The notes under the pieces were generated by a model. It saw only the letters and a program-made list of their open reading frames with translations, was not told the origin of the DNA and did not search any database. Shown piece after piece: positions 56,034 to 64,000 of a DNA stretch of 64,000 nucleotides. The DNA comes from Bacillus sp. WMMC1349 (GTDB lineage: Bacteria > Bacillota > Bacilli > Bacillales > Bacillaceae). The stretch covers positions 2,214,001 through 2,278,000 of the forward strand of contig NZ_JABJUQ010000007.1 of assembly GCF_013155385.1 (NCBI RefSeq). The letters run 5' to 3'. Both the position numbers and the translations under genes were made by a program. How positions within the stretch are numbered: the stretch's first letter is position 1; each line of letters begins with the position of its first letter.

Positions 56034-56849
56034 TTAACCGAATCTACCGTTGATATAATCCTCTGTTTGTTTTTCAGAGGGATTTGTAAAGATTTTTTTT
56101 GTTCTGTTATATTCAATCAAATCACCATTTAGGAAAAACGCTGTTTTGTCGGAAATTCTAGAAGCCTGCTGCATATTATGAGTCACAATGATAATAGAAT
56201 ATTCTTTTTTTAATTTGACGATTAATTCCTCAATTTTTGCATTTGAAATTGGATCAAGTGCTGAAGCCGGTTCATCTAAAAGTAATACTTCAGGTTTCAT
56301 CGCAAGCGTTCGGGCGATACAGAGGCGCTGCTGTTGACCTCCTGACAATGATAAAGCCGATTGATGAAGGCGGTCTTTTACTTCATCCCAAAGCGCTGCT
56401 TTCGTTAGGCTTTCTTCTACGATATCATCCAAAACCGTTTTCCTTCGTTCTCCTGCATACTTCAAAGCATGCGTGATATTCTGATATATCGATTTTGGAA
56501 AAGGATTCGGCTTTTGAAAGACCATGCCAATTTCTCTTCTCAAATTGATAACATTTATATGGGAATCAAGAATATTAAGCCCTTCATATAAAATTTGACC
56601 CGTAGTTCTGGCAGAAGAAATCAAATCATTCATGCGATTAATACTTCTTAAAAAAGTCGATTTTCCACAACCTGACGGACCGATCAATGCTGTAACAGCC
56701 TGTTTATCAATTTCAAGAGAAATGTTGTTAACAGCCCGTTTTTCTCCATAATAAATATTTAAGTTTTGCACTTCTAAAATGTGTTCTTTTGGAAGCTCCG
56801 CAATTCCGCTACTGTTATCTACAATTTCTAAAGCCGGAATTTGAACCAT
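56034..56849 (-). CDS. pstBA: Phosphate ABC transporter ATP-binding protein PstB (first copy)
   Basis: ATPase of the Pst phosphate importer. Walker [15 protein letters not shown], signature [16 protein letters not shown], Walker [14 protein letters not shown]. Carries a 20-residue N-terminal extension ([19 protein letters not shown]) before the usual [11 protein letters not shown] start. ATG 56849 preferred over the one two codons upstream because of spacing to GAAGGGTG. Lies 17 bases after pstA. Confidence 0.95.
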   Translation of the reverse strand: MVQIPALEIVDNSSGIAELPKEHILEVQNLNIYYGEKRAVNNISLEIDKQAVTALIGPSGCGKSTFLRSINRMNDLISSARTTGQILYEGLNILDSHINVINLRREIGMVFQKPNPFPKSIYQNITHALKYAGERRKTVLDDIVEESLTKAALWDEVKDRLHQSALSLSGGQQQRLCIARTLAMKPEVLLLDEPASALDPISNAKIEELIVKLKKEYSIIIVTHNMQQASRISDKTAFFLNGDLIEYNRTKKIFTNPSEKQTEDYINGRFG

Positions 56850-56865
56850 AAACATTCACCCTTCT

Positions 56866-57753
56866 TTATTTATTTGCCGTTAATTTTCTGTGAATAAAAG
56901 AGCCTAGCCATCTTGCTAACAAGTTAAACATCAGAACGGACAGCACAAGTACTGCTGAAGCTCCGTTTGCAATGGCTTCTGCATCTGGGATGATGCCTTG
57001 TGTATTGACATTCCAAATATGAACGGCCAGCGTCTCTGCCGGTCTGAAAATATTAAGTGGAGACGTTTCTGAAAATGGATTCCAATTACCAAAATTCAAT
57101 CTCGGTGTTGTCAAACCGGCTGTAAATAACAATGCAGCTGCCTCACCAAATACACGCCCTGACGCAAGAATTGCTCCGGTGATGATAGATGGAACAGCCC
57201 CCGGGACCAAAACAGTTTTGATCGTATGCCATTTGGACACCCCTAAAGCAAGTGAAGCTTCTTTTTGATCTTTCGGTACAGAACGAATGGCATCTTCTGT
57301 CACCCTGACCATTACAGGGAGATTAAAGATCGTTAATATGAGTGCTCCACCGATGATACTATAGCCCCAGCCAGTAAGATTGACAAACACAAGCATTCCA
57401 AACATCCCCATGACAATCGATGGAAGGGATGATAACACTTCAATACAGATTCGGATAAAATCCGTCAGTTTATTGGCAGGTGCATATTCAGCCATATAAA
57501 TCCCGCCACCAACTCCAATGGGAATGGTGAACAACATGGTTAAAATCAAAATATAAAAAGAGTTAAACAGCTGATCACGAATCCCACCACCACTTAAAAG
57601 TGCACTTGAACGGGACGTCAGAAAGTCAAGACTAATATGTGAAACACCACCGACAATGATATATGTGAACAAACTGACAAGAATCGCCGTAATGATTGCG
57701 GCAATAAGTCCAAAAATACCTGTTGCAATTCGATTGGCTACTTTGCTATTCAT
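56866..57753 (-). CDS. pstA: Phosphate ABC transporter permease PstA
   Basis: Membrane subunit, 295 residues, six hydrophobic helices. The BPD-type loop that meets PstB is KEASLALGVSKWHTIKTVLV. Its ATG shares a base with the pstC stop (overlapping TAATG-type junction), so the two permeases are coupled. Confidence 0.95.
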   Translation of the reverse strand: MNSKVANRIATGIFGLIAAIITAILVSLFTYIIVGGVSHISLDFLTSRSSALLSGGGIRDQLFNSFYILILTMLFTIPIGVGGGIYMAEYAPANKLTDFIRICIEVLSSLPSIVMGMFGMLVFVNLTGWGYSIIGGALILTIFNLPVMVRVTEDAIRSVPKDQKEASLALGVSKWHTIKTVLVPGAVPSIITGAILASGRVFGEAAALLFTAGLTTPRLNFGNWNPFSETSPLNIFRPAETLAVHIWNVNTQGIIPDAEAIANGASAVLVLSVLMFNLLARWLGSFIHRKLTANK

Positions 57754-58682
57754 TACAATTTCCTCCTAGATGACAGATACCGGATCAGCAGAATGAAACA
57801 GAACGACATGACCAATAGTACAAGTCCCATTGACCAGAGCGTATTGTTTTCTACACTTCCATATGTTGTATGACCCATATTAAGTGTGATAATCGTTGTT
57901 AATGTAGCTGCTGGATCTAAGAGACCATTAAAAACATCACGTGAATTTCCAATTACCATCTGCACAGCAAGCGCTTCTCCAAACGCTCTTGCCATTCCCA
58001 ATACAACAGCTGTTAGGAGTGAAGGGAGCGCTGCTGGAATCAAGACTTTTCTGATCGTCTGCCACCGGGTCGCACCCAATGCATATGAGCCTTCTCGCAA
58101 GCTTTTCGGCAGAGAGATGAGTGCATCTGTTGAAATCGAAGTAACGGTCGGTAAAATCATCACAGCTAGAACAATCGTTCCTGCTAGTAGGCTGTGTCCT
58201 GAGCCACTTGTTTTAAATTGAGATATAAACGGCACTAATACTGTAAGACCTATGAATCCATAAACGACAGAAGGAATTCCAACAAGCAATTCTACAACCG
58301 GCTGTAATAGTTTTCTTCCCCATGAAGGTGCAATTTCCGTCATAAATATCGCGCCACCGATACCAAGTGGGGCTGCGATTAGAGACGCGAGCAGTGTCAC
58401 TGCGAATGAGCCGAGTATAAACGGCAATGCTCCATATTGAGGATCTTCTTTTGTTGGATTCCAATCTAAACTGGTTAAGAACTCAATTGGACTTACATTG
58501 TTAGCCAGAAAAGATTGTAACCCCTTATTCCCAAGGAAGATTGTGATTGAAATCGCCGCAACGATCATGATAAATGCGCACGCTGCAACCAGTATTTTCC
58601 CCCGGATTTCATCCATTTTACGGTTTTTCTTGGAGCTGATCAGCCGCTCTTGCGCGGACGGTTTCTCTATTTTTTGATACAT
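57753..58682 (-). CDS. pstC: Phosphate ABC transporter permease PstC
   Basis: Membrane subunit, 309 residues, six helices after a basic cytoplasmic N-terminus of about 30 residues. The loop for PstB contact reads REGSYALGATRWQTIRKVLI. It follows pstS after 73 bases with no terminator between. Confidence 0.95.
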   Translation of the reverse strand: MYQKIEKPSAQERLISSKKNRKMDEIRGKILVAACAFIMIVAAISITIFLGNKGLQSFLANNVSPIEFLTSLDWNPTKEDPQYGALPFILGSFAVTLLASLIAAPLGIGGAIFMTEIAPSWGRKLLQPVVELLVGIPSVVYGFIGLTVLVPFISQFKTSGSGHSLLAGTIVLAVMILPTVTSISTDALISLPKSLREGSYALGATRWQTIRKVLIPAALPSLLTAVVLGMARAFGEALAVQMVIGNSRDVFNGLLDPAATLTTIITLNMGHTTYGSVENNTLWSMGLVLLVMSFCFILLIRYLSSRRKL

Positions 58683-58755
58683 TTTTTACACTCCCATATA
58701 AAAACAAGTCATAAGAGGGAAAGCAAAAGTACTCACTTTCCCAGAATTATTTTCA

Positions 58756-59661
58756 TTATTTAGCAGTTTGTTTTCCCTTTGCATCACGTTTTACTTCCAT
58801 GTCTGTTACTGGAATATAACCTTGGTCTGTCACAATCGATTTTTGGATTTCTTCACTCTTCAAATAATCCAAGAATTTTTTAGCTAAACCTTTAGGTTCG
58901 CCTTTCGTATAAGAGTGCTGATATGCCCAAACTGGAAATTTGCCTTTTTGGACATTTTCCGCAGTCGGTTTTACACCATCAAGTGACAGAGCCGTAATAG
59001 AGTTATCAGTTAGGTATGAAAAAGCTAGATATCCGATTGCTCCAGGTGTATCAGCAATTAGTTTTTTAACTGTATTGGAAGAATCCTCAGTAATTCCTTC
59101 AGCAGGAGCTTCTCCGTCCAGGGCGTATTTTACAAATGTCGCACGAGTTCCTGAGGAATCAGGGCGATTGACAAGGGTGATCTTTTGGTCTTTCCCACCA
59201 AGTTCCTTCCAGTTTTTGATTTTTCCTGTGAATACCTTTTTCAGATCTTTCATCGAAATATCTTTGATGCCCACATCAGGATTGATAGCTGCTGCCATGC
59301 CGACAACGGCTACTTGGTGATCGACCAGCTGATCAGCAGGAATGCCTTCTTTTTCTTCAGCAAAGACATCGGAGTTTCCAATTTGAACATTTCCTTCAGC
59401 CACCTGTGAAAGACCTGTACCAGATCCTCCCGCTTGCACTTGAATATCAGCACCTTCATTCTCATTCATGAATTTCTCAGCCGCAGCCGAAACAAGTGGT
59501 TGCATTGCAGAAGAGCCGGAAATGGTTAATGTTCCTGAAGCCTCACCTTCATTATTATCGTTTTTCTTGCCTTCATCTGCATTACCGCCTGCACAAGCCG
59601 CTGCGAAGACAACTAAAACGGACATCATCAACATCAATGTGACTTTTTTAAATGGTTTCAC
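58756..59661 (-). CDS. pstS: Phosphate-binding lipoprotein PstS
   Basis: High-affinity phosphate-binding protein. Signal peptide with lipobox AAAC (Cys23). Phosphate-binding loops ISGSSAMQPL, QAGGSGTGLS, and the RPDSSGTRATF block are all present. 301 residues. First gene of pstSCA-BA-BB, under the PhoP box directly upstream. Confidence 0.96.
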   Translation of the reverse strand: MKPFKKVTLMLMMSVLVVFAAACAGGNADEGKKNDNNEGEASGTLTISGSSAMQPLVSAAAEKFMNENEGADIQVQAGGSGTGLSQVAEGNVQIGNSDVFAEEKEGIPADQLVDHQVAVVGMAAAINPDVGIKDISMKDLKKVFTGKIKNWKELGGKDQKITLVNRPDSSGTRATFVKYALDGEAPAEGITEDSSNTVKKLIADTPGAIGYLAFSYLTDNSITALSLDGVKPTAENVQKGKFPVWAYQHSYTKGEPKGLAKKFLDYLKSEEIQKSIVTDQGYIPVTDMEVKRDAKGKQTAK

Positions 59662-59724
59662 TTCATAATCCTCCCGAATAGAATAGTGTGTAATTTGTCC
59701 TGCATAATTAGCGTACCTTTTCAG

Positions 59725-59763
59725 TATTAATCTTGTTTGAATAAATTATTAAGGTTTTGTAAA
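59725..59763 (-). promoter_or_regulatory. PhoP box of the pst operon (four direct repeats)
   Basis: On the minus strand TTTACA, TTAATA, TTCAAA and TTAATA follow each other with exactly 5 bases between, i.e. an 11-base period (starts at 59763, 59752, 59741 and 59730 going down). The consensus for PhoP is TTAACA repeated with that period. The box ends 64 bases before the pstS ATG. Confidence 0.8.
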
Positions 59764-59782
59764 GGAAACTTGTTTTATTACT

Positions 59783-59820
59783 GAAAAAAAACGTCCGCGG
59801 GAATTTATGCGGACGTTTCG
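59783..59820 (-). terminator. Intrinsic terminator after pbpA
   Basis: Stem AAACGTCCGC/GCGGACGTTT around ATAAATTCCC on the minus strand, followed by eight T. Confidence 0.88.
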
Positions 59821-59828
59821 AGTGGTCA

Positions 59829-61952
59829 CTATTCATAAGCTTTTTCTTCAATGTTGAGTTTATTTTTCTCTTTTGTATCATCTCGTGCTTGTTTAGATTT
59901 CAGTTCAAAATACTTATCAAGTACTTTTCGGCCGATATTATTCGTGATTGAATATCTTTTCTTATAATCAATATAAGCCCATGGAACCACAACAGAAATT
60001 GCGACCTCTGGTTGTTCGTAAGGAGCATATGCAACAAGGGTTGTATTATAAACCGGTGTCCCTGTTTTTGCCTGAACAGGCCCTTCATAGAATGACTCTA
60101 CCGTTCCTGTTTTACCTGCAGGTTGATATGGTGCTGCTGCAAATTGTTTTTTTGCTGTTCCTCGTATCATCACCCGTCTAAATCCTTTTTGAACAGTCTC
60201 TATGTCTTTCTGACTCATATCTAATCTATTTAATACTTGAGGTGGTATATATTTCGTAATAGCTCCGATGCCTTTTTGAGAATCAGGTCTTCTTATTTCC
60301 TTTATGATCTGAGGCTTCATCCTATAGCCACCATTTGCAATTGTTGAAACATACTGGGCCATTTGAAGCGGTGTATACGTATCAAACTGCCCGATGGAAA
60401 AGTCAAGCAGGAAACCGGGAAGCTTTTGTGAGCCCTTGAAGCCGGTCGCCTCATTCGGTAGATCGATTCCCGTTTTAACACCGAGTCCGAATTGATTGAA
60501 ATAATATCTAAATGTATCAAATGCTTTCGGATTAATGTTAAGTGGCTGATGCGGTCTGTAATACCCTTTGCCGACTCCAATGGCTGTTTTAAACATAAAG
60601 ACGTTTGAAGATTGTTCAAGCGCTTTTTTAATACCAACTCTCCCAAGATATTTTGACCATGATTTTTTGACAGGAGATCCTGCAATATAAAGAGGTTCAT
60701 CAAAAAAATGGGTGTTTAATTGAATGGCGCCAGTCTGTAAACCTGTTAAAACAGTCGCTCCTTTAACAGCTGAACCCATAGCATATGAAGATGTCATTGT
60801 ACCTAAGGCATAACTATCAAACTTCAATTTCCCATCTTTATTTTTCATTTGTTTTCCAGCAAGTGTTAAGACTTCCCCGTTTCTTGGGCCCATCATCACA
60901 ACAAATGCACGATCAAGGAGTGGTGCATATTGTTGAGTTTTTGCTTTTTTCATCTCTGCCTCAATGATACGCTCAACTGCTTTTTGCATGTCAACATCAA
61001 TTGTTAGCACGATATCTTTACCGCTTTCCCCTTTTGAAATCATCTTTTTATTAATTAAATTCCCTGATTTATCAGTAATGTTTTTCACTCTTTCTTTTTG
61101 CCCCTTGAGTACTTCCTCATACTCAGCTTCAAGATAACTTTTACCGACCCGATCATTGCGGTTATAGCCAAGTGATAAATAATGATCAAGTAGATGTCTA
61201 GGAAGCCCTTCATTTGAATTAGAAACACGACCAATTACTGTTCTCAGAAGTTCATGATACGGATAATCTCGTTCCCAATCAGATGTCACATCAACTCCCG
61301 GAAGATCGTCAAGATGTTCGCTGACATAAGCCATTTCTTTTACGGTTACATGCTTGTTTTTAATGTATTGGGGTATTTTCGGATAACCTGAATCCATCCT
61401 TCGTTTAATCGCCAATACCTCTAAATCCGTTTTGGTTAATTGAGAGAGCTGATGTTTTGAGATCCGGTTAAGCTGAAGTTGATATAAATCATCCTCAGAA
61501 ATTTTACCTTGCTTGACCTTTTGACGATCACTGCGATTCACTAATTTTTTAGCTTGTTTGGGTCTTGTTAAGATCCAGTAATCTTTTTTATCTCGCTCTG
61601 TTATTTTACTGGTGTCAATCGTAAGCATATCCGCCAGTTTTTTTGCAATCTTTAGCTGATCCTTCTGTGAAACCGATGATGAACGAGTGTATGTAATCGC
61701 ATTTAAAGGTTTATTTTGGACAAGGGTATTCAAGTTTCGGTCAAATATTTTTCCTCTAGGAGTTGATGTTGTCACATCGACTTCTCCCTGTTTTTGAATT
61801 TGATGAATATAGTCTTCACCATAGACAATCTGTACCATTCCAAGACGGATAATCATAGCTGTAAAAGTAAGAAAAGCTAAAAAAAACAAGATATGGAGCC
61901 GAATCGGGATTAGTTTTCGTTTTTTTTCTGTCTTCGTTTTGTTTTTTATCAT
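59829..61952 (-). CDS. pbpA: Penicillin-binding protein 2A (class B transpeptidase)
   Basis: Class B PBP for side-wall and outgrowth peptidoglycan synthesis. One N-terminal membrane helix (about residues 20-42), a dimerisation domain and the transpeptidase domain. The three motifs are GSAVKG (nucleophile serine, about residue 393), SSN in EQSSNVFM and KTG in AGKTGTVES. 707 residues, close to the 716 of B. subtilis. In that species it acts in part redundantly with PbpH for rod shape. Confidence 0.95.
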   Translation of the reverse strand: MIKNKTKTEKKRKLIPIRLHILFFLAFLTFTAMIIRLGMVQIVYGEDYIHQIQKQGEVDVTTSTPRGKIFDRNLNTLVQNKPLNAITYTRSSSVSQKDQLKIAKKLADMLTIDTSKITERDKKDYWILTRPKQAKKLVNRSDRQKVKQGKISEDDLYQLQLNRISKHQLSQLTKTDLEVLAIKRRMDSGYPKIPQYIKNKHVTVKEMAYVSEHLDDLPGVDVTSDWERDYPYHELLRTVIGRVSNSNEGLPRHLLDHYLSLGYNRNDRVGKSYLEAEYEEVLKGQKERVKNITDKSGNLINKKMISKGESGKDIVLTIDVDMQKAVERIIEAEMKKAKTQQYAPLLDRAFVVMMGPRNGEVLTLAGKQMKNKDGKLKFDSYALGTMTSSYAMGSAVKGATVLTGLQTGAIQLNTHFFDEPLYIAGSPVKKSWSKYLGRVGIKKALEQSSNVFMFKTAIGVGKGYYRPHQPLNINPKAFDTFRYYFNQFGLGVKTGIDLPNEATGFKGSQKLPGFLLDFSIGQFDTYTPLQMAQYVSTIANGGYRMKPQIIKEIRRPDSQKGIGAITKYIPPQVLNRLDMSQKDIETVQKGFRRVMIRGTAKKQFAAAPYQPAGKTGTVESFYEGPVQAKTGTPVYNTTLVAYAPYEQPEVAISVVVPWAYIDYKKRYSITNNIGRKVLDKYFELKSKQARDDTKEKNKLNIEEKAYE

Positions 61953-61973
61953 TTATCATCACCTATTCTTAAC

Positions 61974-62006
61974 CTAAAGAAAAGACACCTTAGAAAAGGT
62001 GCCAAA
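61974..62006 (-). terminator. Intrinsic terminator after yqgE
   Basis: Minus-strand stem GGCACCTTTTCTAAGGTGTC followed by TTTTCTTT, 5 bases after the yqgE stop. Confidence 0.8.
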
Positions 62007-62010
62007 TCGA

Positions 62011-63297
62011 TTATCGTTTCCCTTCTAAATAATTTGGCTCTGCTGTCTGTTTGCGGGTATCTTGTCCGACTGTTTCCTGAGCAGGCTCTGTCAAGCTTAC
62101 ATCTTTAATGAAATAGTAAATGAGCGTGTGTCCAGCCCCTAGTAAAACTAATGAAATTGGAATACCTAAATCTTCTTTAAACAGAAGGACCAGGAGCAGA
62201 AACACTAAAATGGAGGCAATACGACCGCTATTTAAATAAACTTCTCTCACAACAATATATTCAATTCGCGCTTTTCTGGCATATCTTGCCTTTCCAATTA
62301 CATCATAGGTCAATGATGAGTACGGAACTAGCAGCATCGGATAGCCGATCGCAATCGCTACAGCGTAAAAAAGTAAAGTCACATATGTCATATGAAACAG
62401 AATGAGAAACAGGGAACCGAATAAGACGAGCCCTCCTAGAAAAATTGCTTTTTTACGTGCTCCTTTTTTTATAAACCTTGTGGCAAAATAATAAGCAAAA
62501 AAAGAAACTGCCGAATTAACAAGCCCGAATTTTCCTAACGCAAGCTCACTTTTTGTTGTGATAAACACAAAAACATTAATTAAGAAAACAAAAATACCCT
62601 CTCTTAGCCCTTGAAAAAAATGAGCATTGGTGACATTTTTCCAGTTTTCATCTGAATGTCGTTCTTTCCAAATTTTCTTTAAAATATACTGACCTCGAGC
62701 TTCTCTGCGTTTAAGAAAAAAGCTTGTAATAACGGCGATCGTAAACAATCCTAAAGAAAAACTAAAGATCAGTGTATAGCCTGTATTGTCTGTGAGCCGT
62801 GAAATGACATAACCGGCAACAATCGGTCCGATCATTCCAGCACCTGAGGTTAATACACCAAGAAATCCATTAAAAAAATCCCTTGTCTCTGGTTCTGTGA
62901 TTTCAAATGTCAATACATTAAAAGCAAGCCAATAAAAACCATAGCCCACTCCAAGAACACTGCCGAGCAGTACCAATTGTGATCCAGCATTTTCCCCTAC
63001 CAAAAGAACCGTTAAATAAAAGATCGCCAAAAATGAGACACCAAATCTTAAAATAAATACCCGATCGATTTTTTTTGCCAGCCTCCCAGCAATCATAAAG
63101 GTTAAAGGTTGCATCACAACAATTGACAGATTGTAAATAGCCAAATCAATAAATTGCCCTGATTGTTTCCACAAATATACATTTACAAATGTATTGGAAA
63201 GAGCAATGCTCAGTGAATAAAGGCCGCCAACAGTCAGTAGAAGCAACAAGTCCCTGTTTACCTCAACATCGCCTATTATGTTTTTGATTTTGCTCAT
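62011..63297 (-). CDS. yqgE: Major facilitator superfamily transporter YqgE
   Basis: MFS transporter of 428 residues with about 12 membrane helices and a polar C-terminal tail. The loop between helices 2 and 3 reads AGRLAKKIDRVFILRFG. The substrate is unknown. It lies between sodA and pbpA as in B. subtilis. Confidence 0.85.
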   Translation of the reverse strand: MSKIKNIIGDVEVNRDLLLLLTVGGLYSLSIALSNTFVNVYLWKQSGQFIDLAIYNLSIVVMQPLTFMIAGRLAKKIDRVFILRFGVSFLAIFYLTVLLVGENAGSQLVLLGSVLGVGYGFYWLAFNVLTFEITEPETRDFFNGFLGVLTSGAGMIGPIVAGYVISRLTDNTGYTLIFSFSLGLFTIAVITSFFLKRREARGQYILKKIWKERHSDENWKNVTNAHFFQGLREGIFVFLINVFVFITTKSELALGKFGLVNSAVSFFAYYFATRFIKKGARKKAIFLGGLVLFGSLFLILFHMTYVTLLFYAVAIAIGYPMLLVPYSSLTYDVIGKARYARKARIEYIVVREVYLNSGRIASILVFLLLVLLFKEDLGIPISLVLLGAGHTLIYYFIKDVSLTEPAQETVGQDTRKQTAEPNYLEGKR

Positions 63298-63357
63298 AAC
63301 TGACTCCCCTTTACTGATACTCTTTAGTTTGTCTAATCAAAAGTCAGTTATGTACTG

Positions 63358-63407
63358 AAAAAAGAAAACAAGCAAGGTCCACTCATAACGGACCTTGCTT
63401 GTTTTCA
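63358..63407 (-). terminator. Intrinsic terminator after sodA
   Basis: Perfect minus-strand stem AACAAGCAAGGTCCGTTATG, closed by GGACCTTGCTTGTT and a T-rich tail, 10 bases after the sodA stop. Confidence 0.9.
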
Positions 63408-63417
63408 TAAAGCTTAT

Positions 63418-64000
63418 TTATTTTGCTTCGCTATAAAGTCGGGAAACTTCATCCCAATTCACGACATTCCAAAATGCTTTAATATAATCTGGACGGCGAT
63501 TTTGATAATTCAAGTAATAAGCATGCTCCCATACATCAAGACCTAGGATCGGAGTTTTGCCTTCGGAAAGCGGAGAATCTTGGTTTGGTGTACTTGTGAT
63601 TTCAAGCTCACCATTGTTGACAACAAGCCATGCCCATCCGGAACCAAAGCGGCCTGCTGCTGCATTTGCAAATTCTTCTTTGAATTGATCAAAGCTGCCA
63701 AATTTATTTGTGATCGCCTCTTGCAATTCACCTGATGGAGCTCCACCTCCATTTGGAGAGAGCAGTTTCCAGAAAAGCGAATGGTTAGCATGTCCTCCAC
63801 CATTGTTACGAACAGCAGTGCGAATGTCTTCTGGAACAGCATCAAGATTAGCGACAAGTTTTTCCACTGATTTGTTTTCTAGTTCTTGAATTCCTGCCAC
63901 CGCATCGTTTAATTTTGTTACATATGTGTTATGGTGTTTCGTATGGTGAATATTCATTGTTTCTTTGTCGATGTGCGGTTCTAACGCATCATAAGCATAT
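63418..64000 (-). CDS. sodA: Superoxide dismutase (Mn), C-terminal 194 residues
   Basis: Mn/Fe superoxide dismutase, cut by the right window edge; about eight N-terminal residues are missing. Metal ligands are the histidines of HHTKHHN and ANHSLFW, and the aspartate and histidine of [11 protein letters not shown]; the GGGGAPSGE and [12 protein letters not shown] blocks are family markers. Gly/Gln pattern fits the Mn type. The frame continues upstream of the first internal ATG as [14 protein letters not shown], so that ATG is not the start. Confidence 0.95.
   Translation of the reverse strand, partial: YAYDALEPHIDKETMNIHHTKHHNTYVTKLNDAVAGIQELENKSVEKLVANLDAVPEDIRTAVRNNGGGHANHSLFWKLLSPNGGGAPSGELQEAITNKFGSFDQFKEEFANAAAGRFGSGWAWLVVNNGELEITSTPNQDSPLSEGKTPILGLDVWEHAYYLNYQNRRPDYIKAFWNVVNWDEVSRLYSEAK

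Noticed and set aside
58940..59320. 126-codon plus-strand frame inside pstS.
   Set aside because: Antisense of a clearly functional gene; no homology.

Overview
The window is a stretch of chromosome from a low-GC, spore-forming Bacillus of the B. subtilis/B. pumilus kind. The gene order follows the B. subtilis dxs-to-sodA region almost gene for gene, and many products (SinR, SpoIIIAC, Dxs, SodA) are close to what I recall of the B. subtilis proteins. The species cannot be fixed from the sequence alone. Both window edges cut a gene: tlyA on the left and sodA on the right.

Layout. 1-8.4 kb (minus strand): isoprenoid precursors (dxs, ispA), exonuclease VII (xseA, xseB), folD, nusB, an Asp23 protein and acetyl-CoA carboxylase subunits (accB, accC). 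8.6-9.2 kb: a dead IS200-type insertion sequence. 9.3-14.6 kb: the whole spoIIIA operon behind a recognisable sigma-E promoter. 14.6-22.1 kb: yqhV, efp, papA, yqhR/Q/P/O, mntR, lipM, yqhL. 22.1-27.2 kb: an accessory island with a broken plasmid mob gene, a broken phospholipase A2-like gene, a YesK-like membrane protein and a complete opuA glycine betaine transporter. 27.3-31.6 kb: glycine cleavage operon behind a tandem glycine riboswitch. 31.6-37.1 kb: yqhH/yqhG, then the biofilm switch sinI-sinR and its target tapA-sipW-tasA. 37.3-41.9 kb: the comG competence pseudopilus operon with a ComK box. 42.1-49.8 kb: tRNA-Gln, several small yqg genes, yqgT, yqgS and glcK. 49.8-54.99 kb: an extra SpoVAF-like germination protein, a short GluP rhomboid, yqgO, yqgN, rpmGA, yqzD, yqzC. 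55.2-59.7 kb: the pst phosphate transporter behind a four-repeat PhoP box. 59.8-64 kb: pbpA, yqgE, sodA.

How it works together. The core is housekeeping and stationary-phase biology: Spo0A feeds SinI, SinI relieves SinR, SinR holds down the matrix operon through GTTCTTT sites visible upstream of tapA; ComK turns on comG; sigma-E turns on spoIIIA; PhoP turns on pst; glycine turns on gcv.

I found no clear undescribed defence or mobile system. The most useful unusual items are the island at 22.1-24 kb, where two decayed genes and a dispersed repeat mark past horizontal transfer; a GluP rhomboid that ends exactly where the family's TPR domain should start; an orphan SpoVAF-like gene whose ribosome-binding site sits in a nested hairpin; and a gap where B. 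subtilis has the aroQ-type gene yqhS.
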